Assembly: GCF_017916255.1 (NCBI RefSeq)
Contig: NZ_CP072827.1
Span: 5,109,501 to 5,173,500, forward strand
Length of the DNA: 64,000 nt
Origin: Streptomyces mobaraensis NBRC 13819 = DSM 40847
GTDB taxonomy: Bacteria; Actinomycetota; Actinomycetes; Streptomycetales; Streptomycetaceae
Direction: 5' to 3'
This document shows, piece by piece, positions 48,737-57,100 of the stretch (the first letter of the stretch is position 1; each line of letters opens with the position of its first letter). The notes below the pieces were generated by a model. That model made no database searches. It saw only the letters and a list, made by a program, of their open reading frames with translations, and was not told where the DNA came from. Position numbers and translations under genes: made by a program.

Positions 48737-49974
48737 CGGGCGTCCTCGGTGTCGCGCTTGGTCAGGTCGGCGGGTGCTGACGGGGCTGAGGGTGCTGCGG
48801 GGGCCGGGGCCGCCGCGGGTGCGCCGGCCGGCGGCTGCGGCGGGGCGGCGGGGGCCGCGAGGTGCTGCGGGGGCCGGGGTGCCTCCGGTGCCTGCGGGGC
48901 CGCCGCGGGCTGCTGCTGGGCGTACGGGTTGGGCTGCTCGCCCGGCAGCACCGGGTAGCCGGCCGGCCCGCTCCACCCCTGGGGCACCGGCGCGCCGGGC
49001 CCGCCGGGCATCCCGTAACCGGGGGCCGCCGGCGGCTGGAAACCGGCCCGGGCGTCGTGGGTCGACCGGTAGTCGACGGCGCCCTGCGTCATCCGCATGT
49101 ACGCCTCCTCCAGGGACGCCTGGTGCGGGGAGAGCTCCCAGAGGCGGACGTCGTGGTCGTGGGCGACGTCGCTGATCCGGGGCAGCTCCAGGCCGGTGAC
49201 GCGCAGCGCGCCGTCGGGCTCGGGGAGCACCTGGCCGCCCGCCTCGACCAGCGCGGCGGTGAGCTTCTCGCGCTTCTCCGGCTCGGTGTCGGGGGTGCGG
49301 ACGCGGGCGAAGCCGGCCGAGTTGGCGGCGATGAAGTCCTGGACGCTCATGTCCGCGAGCAGCTGCCCGCGGCCGATGACGATCAGGTGGTCGGCGGTGA
49401 GCGCCATCTCGCTCATCAGGTGCGAGGAGACGAACACCGTCCGGCCCTCGGCGGCCAGCCGCTTCATCAGGTTGCGGACCCAGAGGATGCCCTCGGGGTC
49501 GAGGCCGTTGACGGGCTCGTCGAACAGCAGCACCTGCGGGTCGCCGAGGAGCGCCGCCGCGATGCCGAGCCGCTGGCCCATGCCGAGCGAGAAGCCGCGG
49601 GAGCGCTGCTTGGCCACGCCGTGCAGACCCACCACGCCCAGCACCTCGTCCACCCGGGAGCGCGGGATGCCGGCGAGCTGGGCGAGGGACAGCAGGTGGT
49701 TGTAGGCGCTGCGCCCGCCGTGCACGGCCTTGGCGTCGATCAGCGCGCCGACCTGGCGAGCGGCGTTGGGCAGTTCCCGGTAGGGGCGGCCACCGATGGT
49801 GACCCGGCCGGCGGTCGGCGTGTCCAGGCCCAGGATCATGCGCATGGTCGTGGACTTGCCGGAGCCGTTGGGGCCCAGGAAGCCGGTGACGGCCCCCGGC
49901 CTCACCCGGAAGTTCAGGTTGTGCACGGCCGTCTTGGCGCCGTAGCGCTTCGTCAGGCCGACTGCCTCGATCAT
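48733..49974 (-). CDS. ABC transporter ATP-binding protein (pair 1) with Pro/Ala-rich tail
   Basis: A 413-residue ATPase of the DrrA/CcmA type. Walker A is GPNGSGKST, the signature is FSLGMGQRL, Walker B is VLLFDEPVNGLDPEG and the H-loop is SSHLMSE. Residues about 305-413 are a Pro/Ala/Gln/Gly-rich extension not found in its paralogue at 51731. It is translationally coupled to the permease. The ATG is preceded by GGAGAATG. Confidence 0.93.
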   Translation of the reverse strand: MIEAVGLTKRYGAKTAVHNLNFRVRPGAVTGFLGPNGSGKSTTMRMILGLDTPTAGRVTIGGRPYRELPNAARQVGALIDAKAVHGGRSAYNHLLSLAQLAGIPRSRVDEVLGVVGLHGVAKQRSRGFSLGMGQRLGIAAALLGDPQVLLFDEPVNGLDPEGILWVRNLMKRLAAEGRTVFVSSHLMSEMALTADHLIVIGRGQLLADMSVQDFIAANSAGFARVRTPDTEPEKREKLTAALVEAGGQVLPEPDGALRVTGLELPRISDVAHDHDVRLWELSPHQASLEEAYMRMTQGAVDYRSTHDARAGFQPPAAPGYGMPGGPGAPVPQGWSGPAGYPVLPGEQPNPYAQQQPAAAPQAPEAPRPPQHLAAPAAPPQPPAGAPAAAPAPAAPSAPSAPADLTKRDTEDAR

Positions 49975-50080
49975 TCTCCGCCCCTCGCGAGATGGTCGGG
50001 GCGTGTGCCCCCGTTCGGGTTAGGAGGATAACGAGAGGCTGACGGTTCCATTGCATGCCGGGGGAGGGGGACCCGCGTTG

Positions 50081-50950
50081 TCAAGGGGTCAGGTCGGCAT
50101 GGCGGAGGTCGATCGTCCCGGAACCCGACGGAAGATCACCTTCCGGGTGGATCCAGCCCTCCTCGCGGAAGATCCGGGCACCCTCCGCCCGTACCGCCTC
50201 CTCGGCGCGCGCCCGCTCGGTCCAGGCGAGCGGGTCGGGCCCGAGCAGGGTGCGCAGGCGCTTCGAGGAGCGCAGCAGCGCGGAGAGCAGCGTGCCCTGG
50301 TCCTCCGCGCCGGGGCGCGGGCGGCCGGTGGCCGGGTCCAGCAGCACGCCGTGCCGGGAGACGTAGAGGTAGGCGCCGCCCAGCGGGTCGCCGGAGGGCA
50401 GGGTCATGGGGAACGCCGTGCCGGGCAGCAGGACGCGCCGGTAGTGCAGCTCGGAGGCGTCCACGGCGGCCAGTTGGTCCGGGTCCAGCCAGCTCACCAC
50501 CAGCCGCCGCTCGGCGGCCGGGTCGGCGTACGGCGCGGCGGCCACGTACCCGGCGCGCCCGATGTGGGCGGAGCAGCCGACGCCGATGCCGCGGACGGTC
50601 ACCGGGACCATGGGCACGGCGGCCGGCAGGCCGTGTGCGGCCAGCTTGTGGCACATCTGGGCGGGGGAGGCGTTGGAGCCCACGGCGAGGACGGGGTGCC
50701 GGTGGCCGGTGGTGAGCCGGCCGAGGGCGGTGAGGAGGGTGTCCAGCGCGCGCCCGGTGCCGTCCCGGGCCCATGTGTCCCCGTCGGCCACCGGCCACGC
50801 CCCGAGCGGCCGTCCCGGCACGGCGCGCAGCGGCAGCAGTTCCGTCTCCAGCAGCAGGCACGGCTCCGGGGCCGGGCGGCCCGGGTACTCCAGGGGGTGC
50901 CGGAACGGGACGGCGTCCAGTCCCAGCGCGCGCAGCGACCGGCGGCGCAT
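50081..50950 (-). CDS. Uncharacterised conserved protein between two ABC pairs
   Basis: A 289-residue soluble protein. A motif VLAVGSNASPAQMCHKL resembles the GSN nucleotide of gamma-glutamylcyclotransferase-like folds (YGSN), and LYVSRHGVLLDPATGRPRPG follows in the C-terminal half. No confident family. It lies between two paralogous ABC systems on the same strand, 7 bp after the second permease, so it may be transcribed with it. Start ATG at 50950. Confidence 0.7.
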   Translation of the reverse strand: MRRRSLRALGLDAVPFRHPLEYPGRPAPEPCLLLETELLPLRAVPGRPLGAWPVADGDTWARDGTGRALDTLLTALGRLTTGHRHPVLAVGSNASPAQMCHKLAAHGLPAAVPMVPVTVRGIGVGCSAHIGRAGYVAAAPYADPAAERRLVVSWLDPDQLAAVDASELHYRRVLLPGTAFPMTLPSGDPLGGAYLYVSRHGVLLDPATGRPRPGAEDQGTLLSALLRSSKRLRTLLGPDPLAWTERARAEEAVRAEGARIFREEGWIHPEGDLPSGSGTIDLRHADLTP

Positions 50951-50957
50951 CGGCGGG

Positions 50958-51728
50958 CTACGCGTCGCGCTTCTTCAGCACGGCGTACCCGCCCACCAGA
51001 GCCGCGACCACCCACAGCACCATGATCGCGAAGCCTCCCCAGGGCCCGTACGGCGCGTCGTCGTCCACCAGCACGACCTGCATCACCTTCTGCCCTGCCT
51101 TGTCGGGCAGGTACTCGCCGACCTTCTTCGTGGCCGAGACGTTCGCCAGGATGCTGGAGATCAGGAAGAAGAACGGCATCAGGACGCCGAGCGAGAGCAT
51201 GGGGCTGCGCAGCATCGCCGCCACCCCCATCGAGAACATCGTGATCAGCGTCATGTAGAGCCCGCCGCCGACGACCGCGCGGAGGACGCCCGGGTCGCCC
51301 AGGTGCGCGCCGCGGTCGCCCAGCATCGCCTGTCCGACGAAAAAGGTGAGAAAGCTGGTGATCATGCCCACGACCAGCGCGAGCGCCGTCGCAATTGCGA
51401 TCTTGCCGAACAGGAAGACGCCGCGTTGCGGAACCGCCGCCAGCGATGTGCGGATCATTCCGGTGCTGTATTCATTGGCGACCACCAATACCCCGAAAAC
51501 GATCAATGCGAGCTGGCCGAGTCCCATCCCCGCGAAACTGATGAATGTCGGGTCGAAGGTGAACCGGTCCCTCGGGGAGAGGTTTTCGTAGTCGTTTTTC
51601 GCGAGTGCGCTGATCAGCGCGCCGAGCGCGACGGTGACCACCACGCCGGTGCCCAGCGTCCACACCGTGGAGCGCACGGATTTGATCTTCGTCCATTCCG
51701 ATCGCAGGACCTGTGCCGTCACCGCCAT
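50958..51728 (-). CDS. ABC-2 type transporter permease (pair 2)
   Basis: A 256-residue permease with six membrane segments. It shares with the pair 1 permease the opening SEWTKIKSVRSTVWTLGTG, the segment NEYSTGMIRTSL and the C-terminus AVLKKRDA, but lacks the Pro-rich N-terminal tail. The ATG lies 2 bp after the ATPase stop. Confidence 0.9.
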   Translation of the reverse strand: MAVTAQVLRSEWTKIKSVRSTVWTLGTGVVVTVALGALISALAKNDYENLSPRDRFTFDPTFISFAGMGLGQLALIVFGVLVVANEYSTGMIRTSLAAVPQRGVFLFGKIAIATALALVVGMITSFLTFFVGQAMLGDRGAHLGDPGVLRAVVGGGLYMTLITMFSMGVAAMLRSPMLSLGVLMPFFFLISSILANVSATKKVGEYLPDKAGQKVMQVVLVDDDAPYGPWGGFAIMVLWVVAALVGGYAVLKKRDA

Positions 51729-51730
51729 GA

Positions 51731-52726
51731 TCAGGATTCCTTCCCGCGCCAGTCCGCGCCCCAGCCCGGCCGCCCCTCCGGCGGCTCGCCGGGCACCCCG
51801 GCGTCCGGCGGCGCGTCGTCCCCCGCGCGCGCGTGGTACTCCACGGACGCGGCCGTCAGCCGCATGAACGCCTCCTCCAGCGAGGCCCGCTGCGGGCTGA
51901 GTTCGTGCAGCGTGATCCCGTGCCGCGCCGCCAGTTCGCCCAGGTGGGCCGCGTCCTCCCCGGTCACGTCCAGCCCGCCCTCCGGGCCCGGCGCGGCCGT
52001 GATCCCGGCGCCCGAGAGCACGTCCCGCAGCCGCTCGTGCTCCGGCGAGCGCATCCGCACGAACGACTTCGAGTTCCGCGCGATGAAGTCCGCCATGGAG
52101 GTGTCGGCGAGCAGCCGGCCCTGGCCGATGACGATCAAGTGCTCGGCGGTGAGCGCCATCTCGCTCATCAGGTGCGAGGAGACGAACACCGTCCGGCCCT
52201 GCGCGGCCAGCCCCTTCATCAGCGTCCTGATCCAGTGGATGCCCTCCGGGTCCAGGCCGTTGACGGGTTCGTCGAACATCAGGATGCGCGGGTCGCCGAG
52301 GAGCGCCGCGGCGATGCCCAGCCGCTGGCCCATGCCGAGCGAGAACCCCTTGGCCCGTTTGCGCGCCACCGACGTCAGGCCCACCGTGTCCAGCACCTCG
52401 CGCACCCGCGTGGCCGGGATGCCGTTGCTCTGCGCCAGGCACAGCAGGTGGTTGTAGGCGCTGCGACCGCCGTGGATCGCCTTGGCGTCCAGCAGGGCGC
52501 CCACCGTCCGCAGGGGGTCGCGCAGTTCGCGGTAGTGCCGGCCGTCGATGCGCACCGTGCCGCTGGTGGGGTTGTCGAGGTCCAGCATCATGCGCATCGT
52601 CGTCGACTTGCCCGCGCCATTGGGACCGAGGAAGCCGGTGACGATTCCGGGGCGCACGGTGCAGGTGAGGTGATCGACGGCGAGCTTGTCGCCGTAGCGC
52701 TTGGTCAGACCCTCCAGCTCGATCAT
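51731..52726 (-). CDS. ABC transporter ATP-binding protein (pair 2)
   Basis: A 331-residue ATPase, clearly paralogous to that at 48733. Walker A is GPNGAGKST, the signature FSLGMGQRL, Walker B ILMFDEPVNGLDPEG and the H-loop SSHLMSE. The C-terminal part after about 230 is shorter than in the paralogue. It heads a probable operon with its permease and the uncharacterised gene at 50081. Confidence 0.93.
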   Translation of the reverse strand: MIELEGLTKRYGDKLAVDHLTCTVRPGIVTGFLGPNGAGKSTTMRMMLDLDNPTSGTVRIDGRHYRELRDPLRTVGALLDAKAIHGGRSAYNHLLCLAQSNGIPATRVREVLDTVGLTSVARKRAKGFSLGMGQRLGIAAALLGDPRILMFDEPVNGLDPEGIHWIRTLMKGLAAQGRTVFVSSHLMSEMALTAEHLIVIGQGRLLADTSMADFIARNSKSFVRMRSPEHERLRDVLSGAGITAAPGPEGGLDVTGEDAAHLGELAARHGITLHELSPQRASLEEAFMRLTAASVEYHARAGDDAPPDAGVPGEPPEGRPGWGADWRGKES

Positions 52727-53055
52727 TCATTCACGGTACGGGCGTGCCGGGGGCCCCGCCACCGGAAGGACGCCGTTCGCGGGGGCGAGGGCGCGCGGGA
52801 CACGTCAGCGCGCCGTAAGCCGCCGCCGGATCCTCGGACGGCCACGACGCGCTGAGCGCGGGATCCCCCGAACGAATGTGGTGCTGGGTACTGCTGTTGT
52901 CGCTGTGATGCGTTGTCGCGGTGCGGCGTTGCCGCCGTGGTGCGTTGTCGCTGTGGTGCCGCTCTGTGCCGCTGACGCGCGGATCCGCCGTACCGCCCTC
53001 GTGCGGGTCCCCCGCCGCCGCGCGGCCGCTCTCGCCGCCGGTGAACCGCCGCGGT
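52727..53055. other. filP to ABC intergenic region with degenerate tandem repeat
   Basis: No gene is seen in these 329 bp, which lie 3' of filP and 5' of the ABC operon on the minus strand. From about 52890 to 52965 there is a degenerate 16-17 bp tandem repeat. Four units of the form GTGcTGCGTTGTCGCtG can be read. Confidence 0.5.
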
Positions 53056-53994
53056 TCAGCGGCTCTGCTGGGCCGGGACGCCGCGCGAGATCGGCTCGTC
53101 GTCACCGGGCACACCGGCCGCGGCCACCGCGGCGCCGGTCAGCGTGGCCAGCATCTCGCGGACGTTGGTGAGCTGGGCGTTGATGCTGTCGCGGCGGTTG
53201 GTCAGCGCCGCCAGCTCGCGCTCGGACTCGCTGCGGATGCGGTCCGCCTTGGCGTTGGCGTCGGCCACGATGTCCTCGGCCTGGCGCTGCGCGGTCTCCA
53301 CCGTCTGGCGCGCCCGGCGCTCCGCGTCCGTCCGCAGCTTCTCGGCCTCCAGCCGCAGCTGCTCCGCGCGGTGCTCGATCTCCGCGAGCCGCTTCTCCGC
53401 CTTCGCCTGCCGGGAGGCGAGGTCCCGCTCGGACTGCTCGCGGCGCTTGGCCAGGTTGGTCTCGAAATCGGCCGCCGCCTGGGCCGCCTTGGCACGCGTC
53501 TCCTCGAAGAGGGCGTCCGCCTCCTCGCGCTTGGACTGCGCGTCCTTCTGCGCCTCGGCCCGCAGCGTCGCCGCGTCCCCCTTGGCCTTCTCGACGATCC
53601 GGGCGCCCTCGTCCTCCGCCTTCGCCTTCCGGTCGGCGGCGAACGCCTCGGCGTCGTTGCGGACTTGCTGCGCCGCCGACTCCGCCAGCTCCCGGTGCTG
53701 CTCCGCCGCCCGGCGGGCCTCCTCGCGCAGGTCCTTGGCCTCTTCCTCGGCCAGCCGGAGGATCTTCTCGACCCGCGCCCCGAGCCCCGCGTACGACGGT
53801 TCCGCGTCATTGATCTGGGCCTGAGCGTTCTGCGTTTCGAGGTGCAGCTCCTCGATGCGCTTTTCCAGAGAGGTGATCCGGGCCAGTGCGCTGTCACGGT
53901 CGGCGACGAGCTTGGTAATGCGGTCGTCCACCTGGCCGCGGTCGTATCCACGCCGCACGAGCTCGAAGCCGAAGGGGGAGGAAGTGTCGCTCAT
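53056..53994 (-). CDS. filP: Coiled-coil cytoskeletal protein FilP
   Basis: Intermediate-filament-like protein that forms a network behind growing hyphal tips and works with DivIVA and Scy in S. coelicolor. The 312-residue protein starts with a DivIVA-like segment (FGFELVRRGYDRGQVDDRI, about 8-26). A continuous coiled coil rich in Ala, Glu, Arg and Lys follows (about 27-275), then a short non-helical tail. The ATG at 53994 follows AGGAA. Length and N-terminus match the S. coelicolor protein as I know it. It lies 124 bp downstream of scy on the same strand and has its own promoter candidate. Confidence 0.94.
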   Translation of the reverse strand: MSDTSSPFGFELVRRGYDRGQVDDRITKLVADRDSALARITSLEKRIEELHLETQNAQAQINDAEPSYAGLGARVEKILRLAEEEAKDLREEARRAAEQHRELAESAAQQVRNDAEAFAADRKAKAEDEGARIVEKAKGDAATLRAEAQKDAQSKREEADALFEETRAKAAQAAADFETNLAKRREQSERDLASRQAKAEKRLAEIEHRAEQLRLEAEKLRTDAERRARQTVETAQRQAEDIVADANAKADRIRSESERELAALTNRRDSINAQLTNVREMLATLTGAAVAAAGVPGDDEPISRGVPAQQSR

Positions 53995-54033
53995 GGGGTT
54001 CCTGTCGAAAGAGACCGGTGAGGTGATAAGGGA

Positions 54034-54039
54034 ATCCTA
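54034..54039 (-). promoter_or_regulatory. -10 candidate TAGGAT of filP
   Basis: TAGGAT on the minus strand, about 40 nt before the filP ATG, leaving room for a short leader with AGGAA. It suggests filP can be transcribed independently of scy. Confidence 0.4.
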
Positions 54040-54118
54040 GGGCGGTGAGCGGCGTCGCATGGAGCAGATCCTCGTACTCGGTTGGCGGATTGGGGAATTG
54101 TCCCCTCGAATGAGTGGC

Positions 54119-57100
54119 TTACTTCTGACTCTGCTTGCCACCCGAACGAGTTGCGCCGGCTCCCGCCGCCGCCTTCACCCCGCCCTCCTTGGAGCCGCTT
54201 GCCCCGGGGGACTCAAATGATTCCAACGCCTCCAACACGTCCTGGACACGGGAAATCTCCGCGTTGATGTCCTTGCGGCGCCGAACCAGCGCCTCCAACT
54301 CCGCCCGGCCCTCCTCGACCAGGCGCCGCGCCTCCTCCTCGGCCTCGGTGCGCAGGCGCTCCGCCTCGCGTACGGCCTCGGTGCGCAGCCGCTCCGCCTC
54401 GCGCACGGCGGCGTTCCGCTTCTGCTCGGCCTCCTTCAGCAGGCCCTCGGCCTTCTTCACCGCGGCGACGCGGACCTTGTTGGCCTCGCCGCCGGCGTCC
54501 GACACCAGCTGCTTCGCCTTGGCCTCGGCCTCCGCCAACTGCTCGGTGGCCGCCGCGACGAGCTTGTCGCAGCGCTCGCCGGCCGACTGCATGGCCTCCG
54601 CGGACTCCCGCCGCGCCCGGTCGTGCAGCTCCTCGACCTCGGCCTCGATCCGCGCCCGCAGGTCCTCGGCGCGCTCCCTTATGGCGGTCGCGTCCCCGCG
54701 GGCCTCGGCCAGCAGGGTGTCCGCGTCCGTACGGGCCTGCTCCACCAGCGCGTTGCCCTCGCCGGTGGCCTCCGCGACGATCCGCTCGGCCTCCCGGCGG
54801 GCGACGCCCACCATGGTGTCCGCCTGCTCCTCGGCCGCGGCGGCGGTCTTCACCGCCTCCTCCTGGGCCTTGGCGATCAGCGCGTCCGCCTGCTCGGCGG
54901 CCTCGGTACGCCGCTGGGCCGCCGCGTCCCGCGCCTCGTCGACCGTCCGCTCGGCCTCCTCGCGCGCCTCCGCGCGCAGCCGCTCGGCCTCCAGCACCGC
55001 GTCGGCCTTCAGCTTCGCCGAGTCGGCGCGCGTGCTGTTGGCGTTCTCCTGGGCCGCGGCCAGCGCGGCCCGCGCCTCGGCGGCCATCCGCTCGGCCTCG
55101 GCCGTCGCCTCGGCGACCAGCTCGTCGGCCTGCCGCGCGGCCTCCGCGCGCCGCCGCGCCGCCGCCTCCCGCGCCTCGTCCGCCGTCTCGGCGGCCTCCT
55201 GACGCGCCTGCTCCAGCGCCGCCGCCGCGTCGGCCCGGACCCGCTCGGCCTCGGCCTGGGCGTCCGCCAGCGTCCGCTCGGCCTCCGCCGCCGTCTCCGC
55301 GCGGTGCGCCTCCGCCGCCTCGCGGGCCTCCTCGACCGTGCGCGCGGCCTCGGCGGCCATCCGCTCGGCCTCGGCCGTCGCCTCGGCGACCAGCTCGTCC
55401 GCCTGCCGCGCGGCCTCCGCGCGGCGCTTGTCGGCCTCCGCGCGCGCCTCGTCCAGGATGCGGTCGGCGTCCTCCTGCGCGGAAGAGGTCAGCTCCGCCG
55501 CCTCGTTGACGATCCGTTCGGCCTCCGCACGGCCGTCCGCCCGCATCTTGTTCGCGTCCTCACGGGCCTCGGCCCGGGCGCGCGCCGCGTCCTGCTCGGC
55601 CGACGCCAGCGCGTCCGACGCGTCGGTACGCATCTGCTGCGCCTTCGCCGACGCGTCCGAGACCAGCCGCTCGGCCTCCGCCGTCGCCATCGCGACCAGC
55701 TCGTCGGCCTGCTGCGCCGCCTCCACCCGGTGGGCGTCGGCCGCGTCCCGCGCCTCGTCCAGGACCCGCTGGGCCTCGGTCCGCAGCGCCTCCGCGTCGG
55801 ACGCCGCCTGGGCGCGCTCCGCCTCGGCGGCCTCCTCGGCCTCGTCCAGCACCCGGCCCGCGTCCGCGCGCAGCCGCTCGGCCTCGCTCGTCGCCTCCGC
55901 GATCAGCGCGTCCGCCTGCTCGGCGGCGTCCGACCGGCGCTTGTTCGCCGCCTCGCGGGCCTCCTCCAGCACCCGCGCCGCCTCGGCCTCGACGCGCTCG
56001 CCCTCGGCGATCGCCTCCTCGACCGTGCGCTCGGCCAGCTCCCGGGCCGCCTCCGAGGCCGACTGGGCCTCGGCGCGGATCCGCACCGCGTCCTCCCGGG
56101 CGCTCTCGCGCTCGGCGTACGCCTCGGAGCGGACCCGGTCCGCCTCCTCCTGCGCCTCGGTGACCGTCCGCTCGGCACTGTGCTCGGCGGCCGACCGCAG
56201 CCCGGCGATCTCCTCCTCGGCCTGCTCGTGCAGACCCGCGACGGACTCCCGCACCTGCTGGGCCGTCTGCTCGGCCGCGGCCACCAGCTCGGCGGCCCGC
56301 GCCTCGGCCTCCTCGACCAGGCGCCGGGCCTCCTCCTGCGCCTCCGCGACCCGCTTGCGCGCCGAGGCCAGCAGCTCCTCGCTCTGCTCGCGCGCCGCCT
56401 CGCGCTCGGCCTGCGCCTCCGTACGGGCGTCGCCGAGCGTCTCCTCCGCCTCACGGCGGCGCCGGGCGGCCTCCTCCTGCGCGGCGGCCAGCTCTTCGGC
56501 GGCCTCCGCCGCCGTCCGCTCCGCCGCCGCGTTGGCCTCGGCCCGGATCCGGTCGGCGGCCTCCTGGGCCTCCGACCGCAGCCGCTCCGCCTCCTCGGCC
56601 GCCTCGGCACGCAGCCGCGACGCCGTCTCCTGGCCCTCGGCGCGGGCCGCGGCCGCCTCCTCGGCGGCCTCCGCGCGCTGCCGCTCGGCGTCCTCCTCGG
56701 CCTGCGCCCGCAGCGCCCGGGCCCGCTCCGCGGCCTCGGTCCGCTGCCGCTCGGTCTCCTCGGCCGCCTCCTTGCGCAGCCGCTCGGCCTCCGTACGCGC
56801 CTCGCGCAGCGCCTCCTCGGCGGCCTCGACCCGCTCCTCGGCCTCGGTCCGCAGCCGGGTCAGCTCCTCGGCGGCGTCCTCACGCAGCGCCTCGGCGGCC
56901 TTCTCGGCCTCCGCGCGCAGCTTCTCCGCCGCCGCGGCGGCCTCGGTACGGGTGCGCTCGGCGTGGTCCTCGGCCTCCTCGGCCATCTCCTCGGCCTCGG
57001 CCCGGGCGCGCTCCAGCGCCTCCTCGGCCTGCTTGCGCAGCCCGGTGGCGCGCTCGGCCGCCTCGGCCCGTACCCGCTCGCCCTCGGCGGTCGCCGCCGA

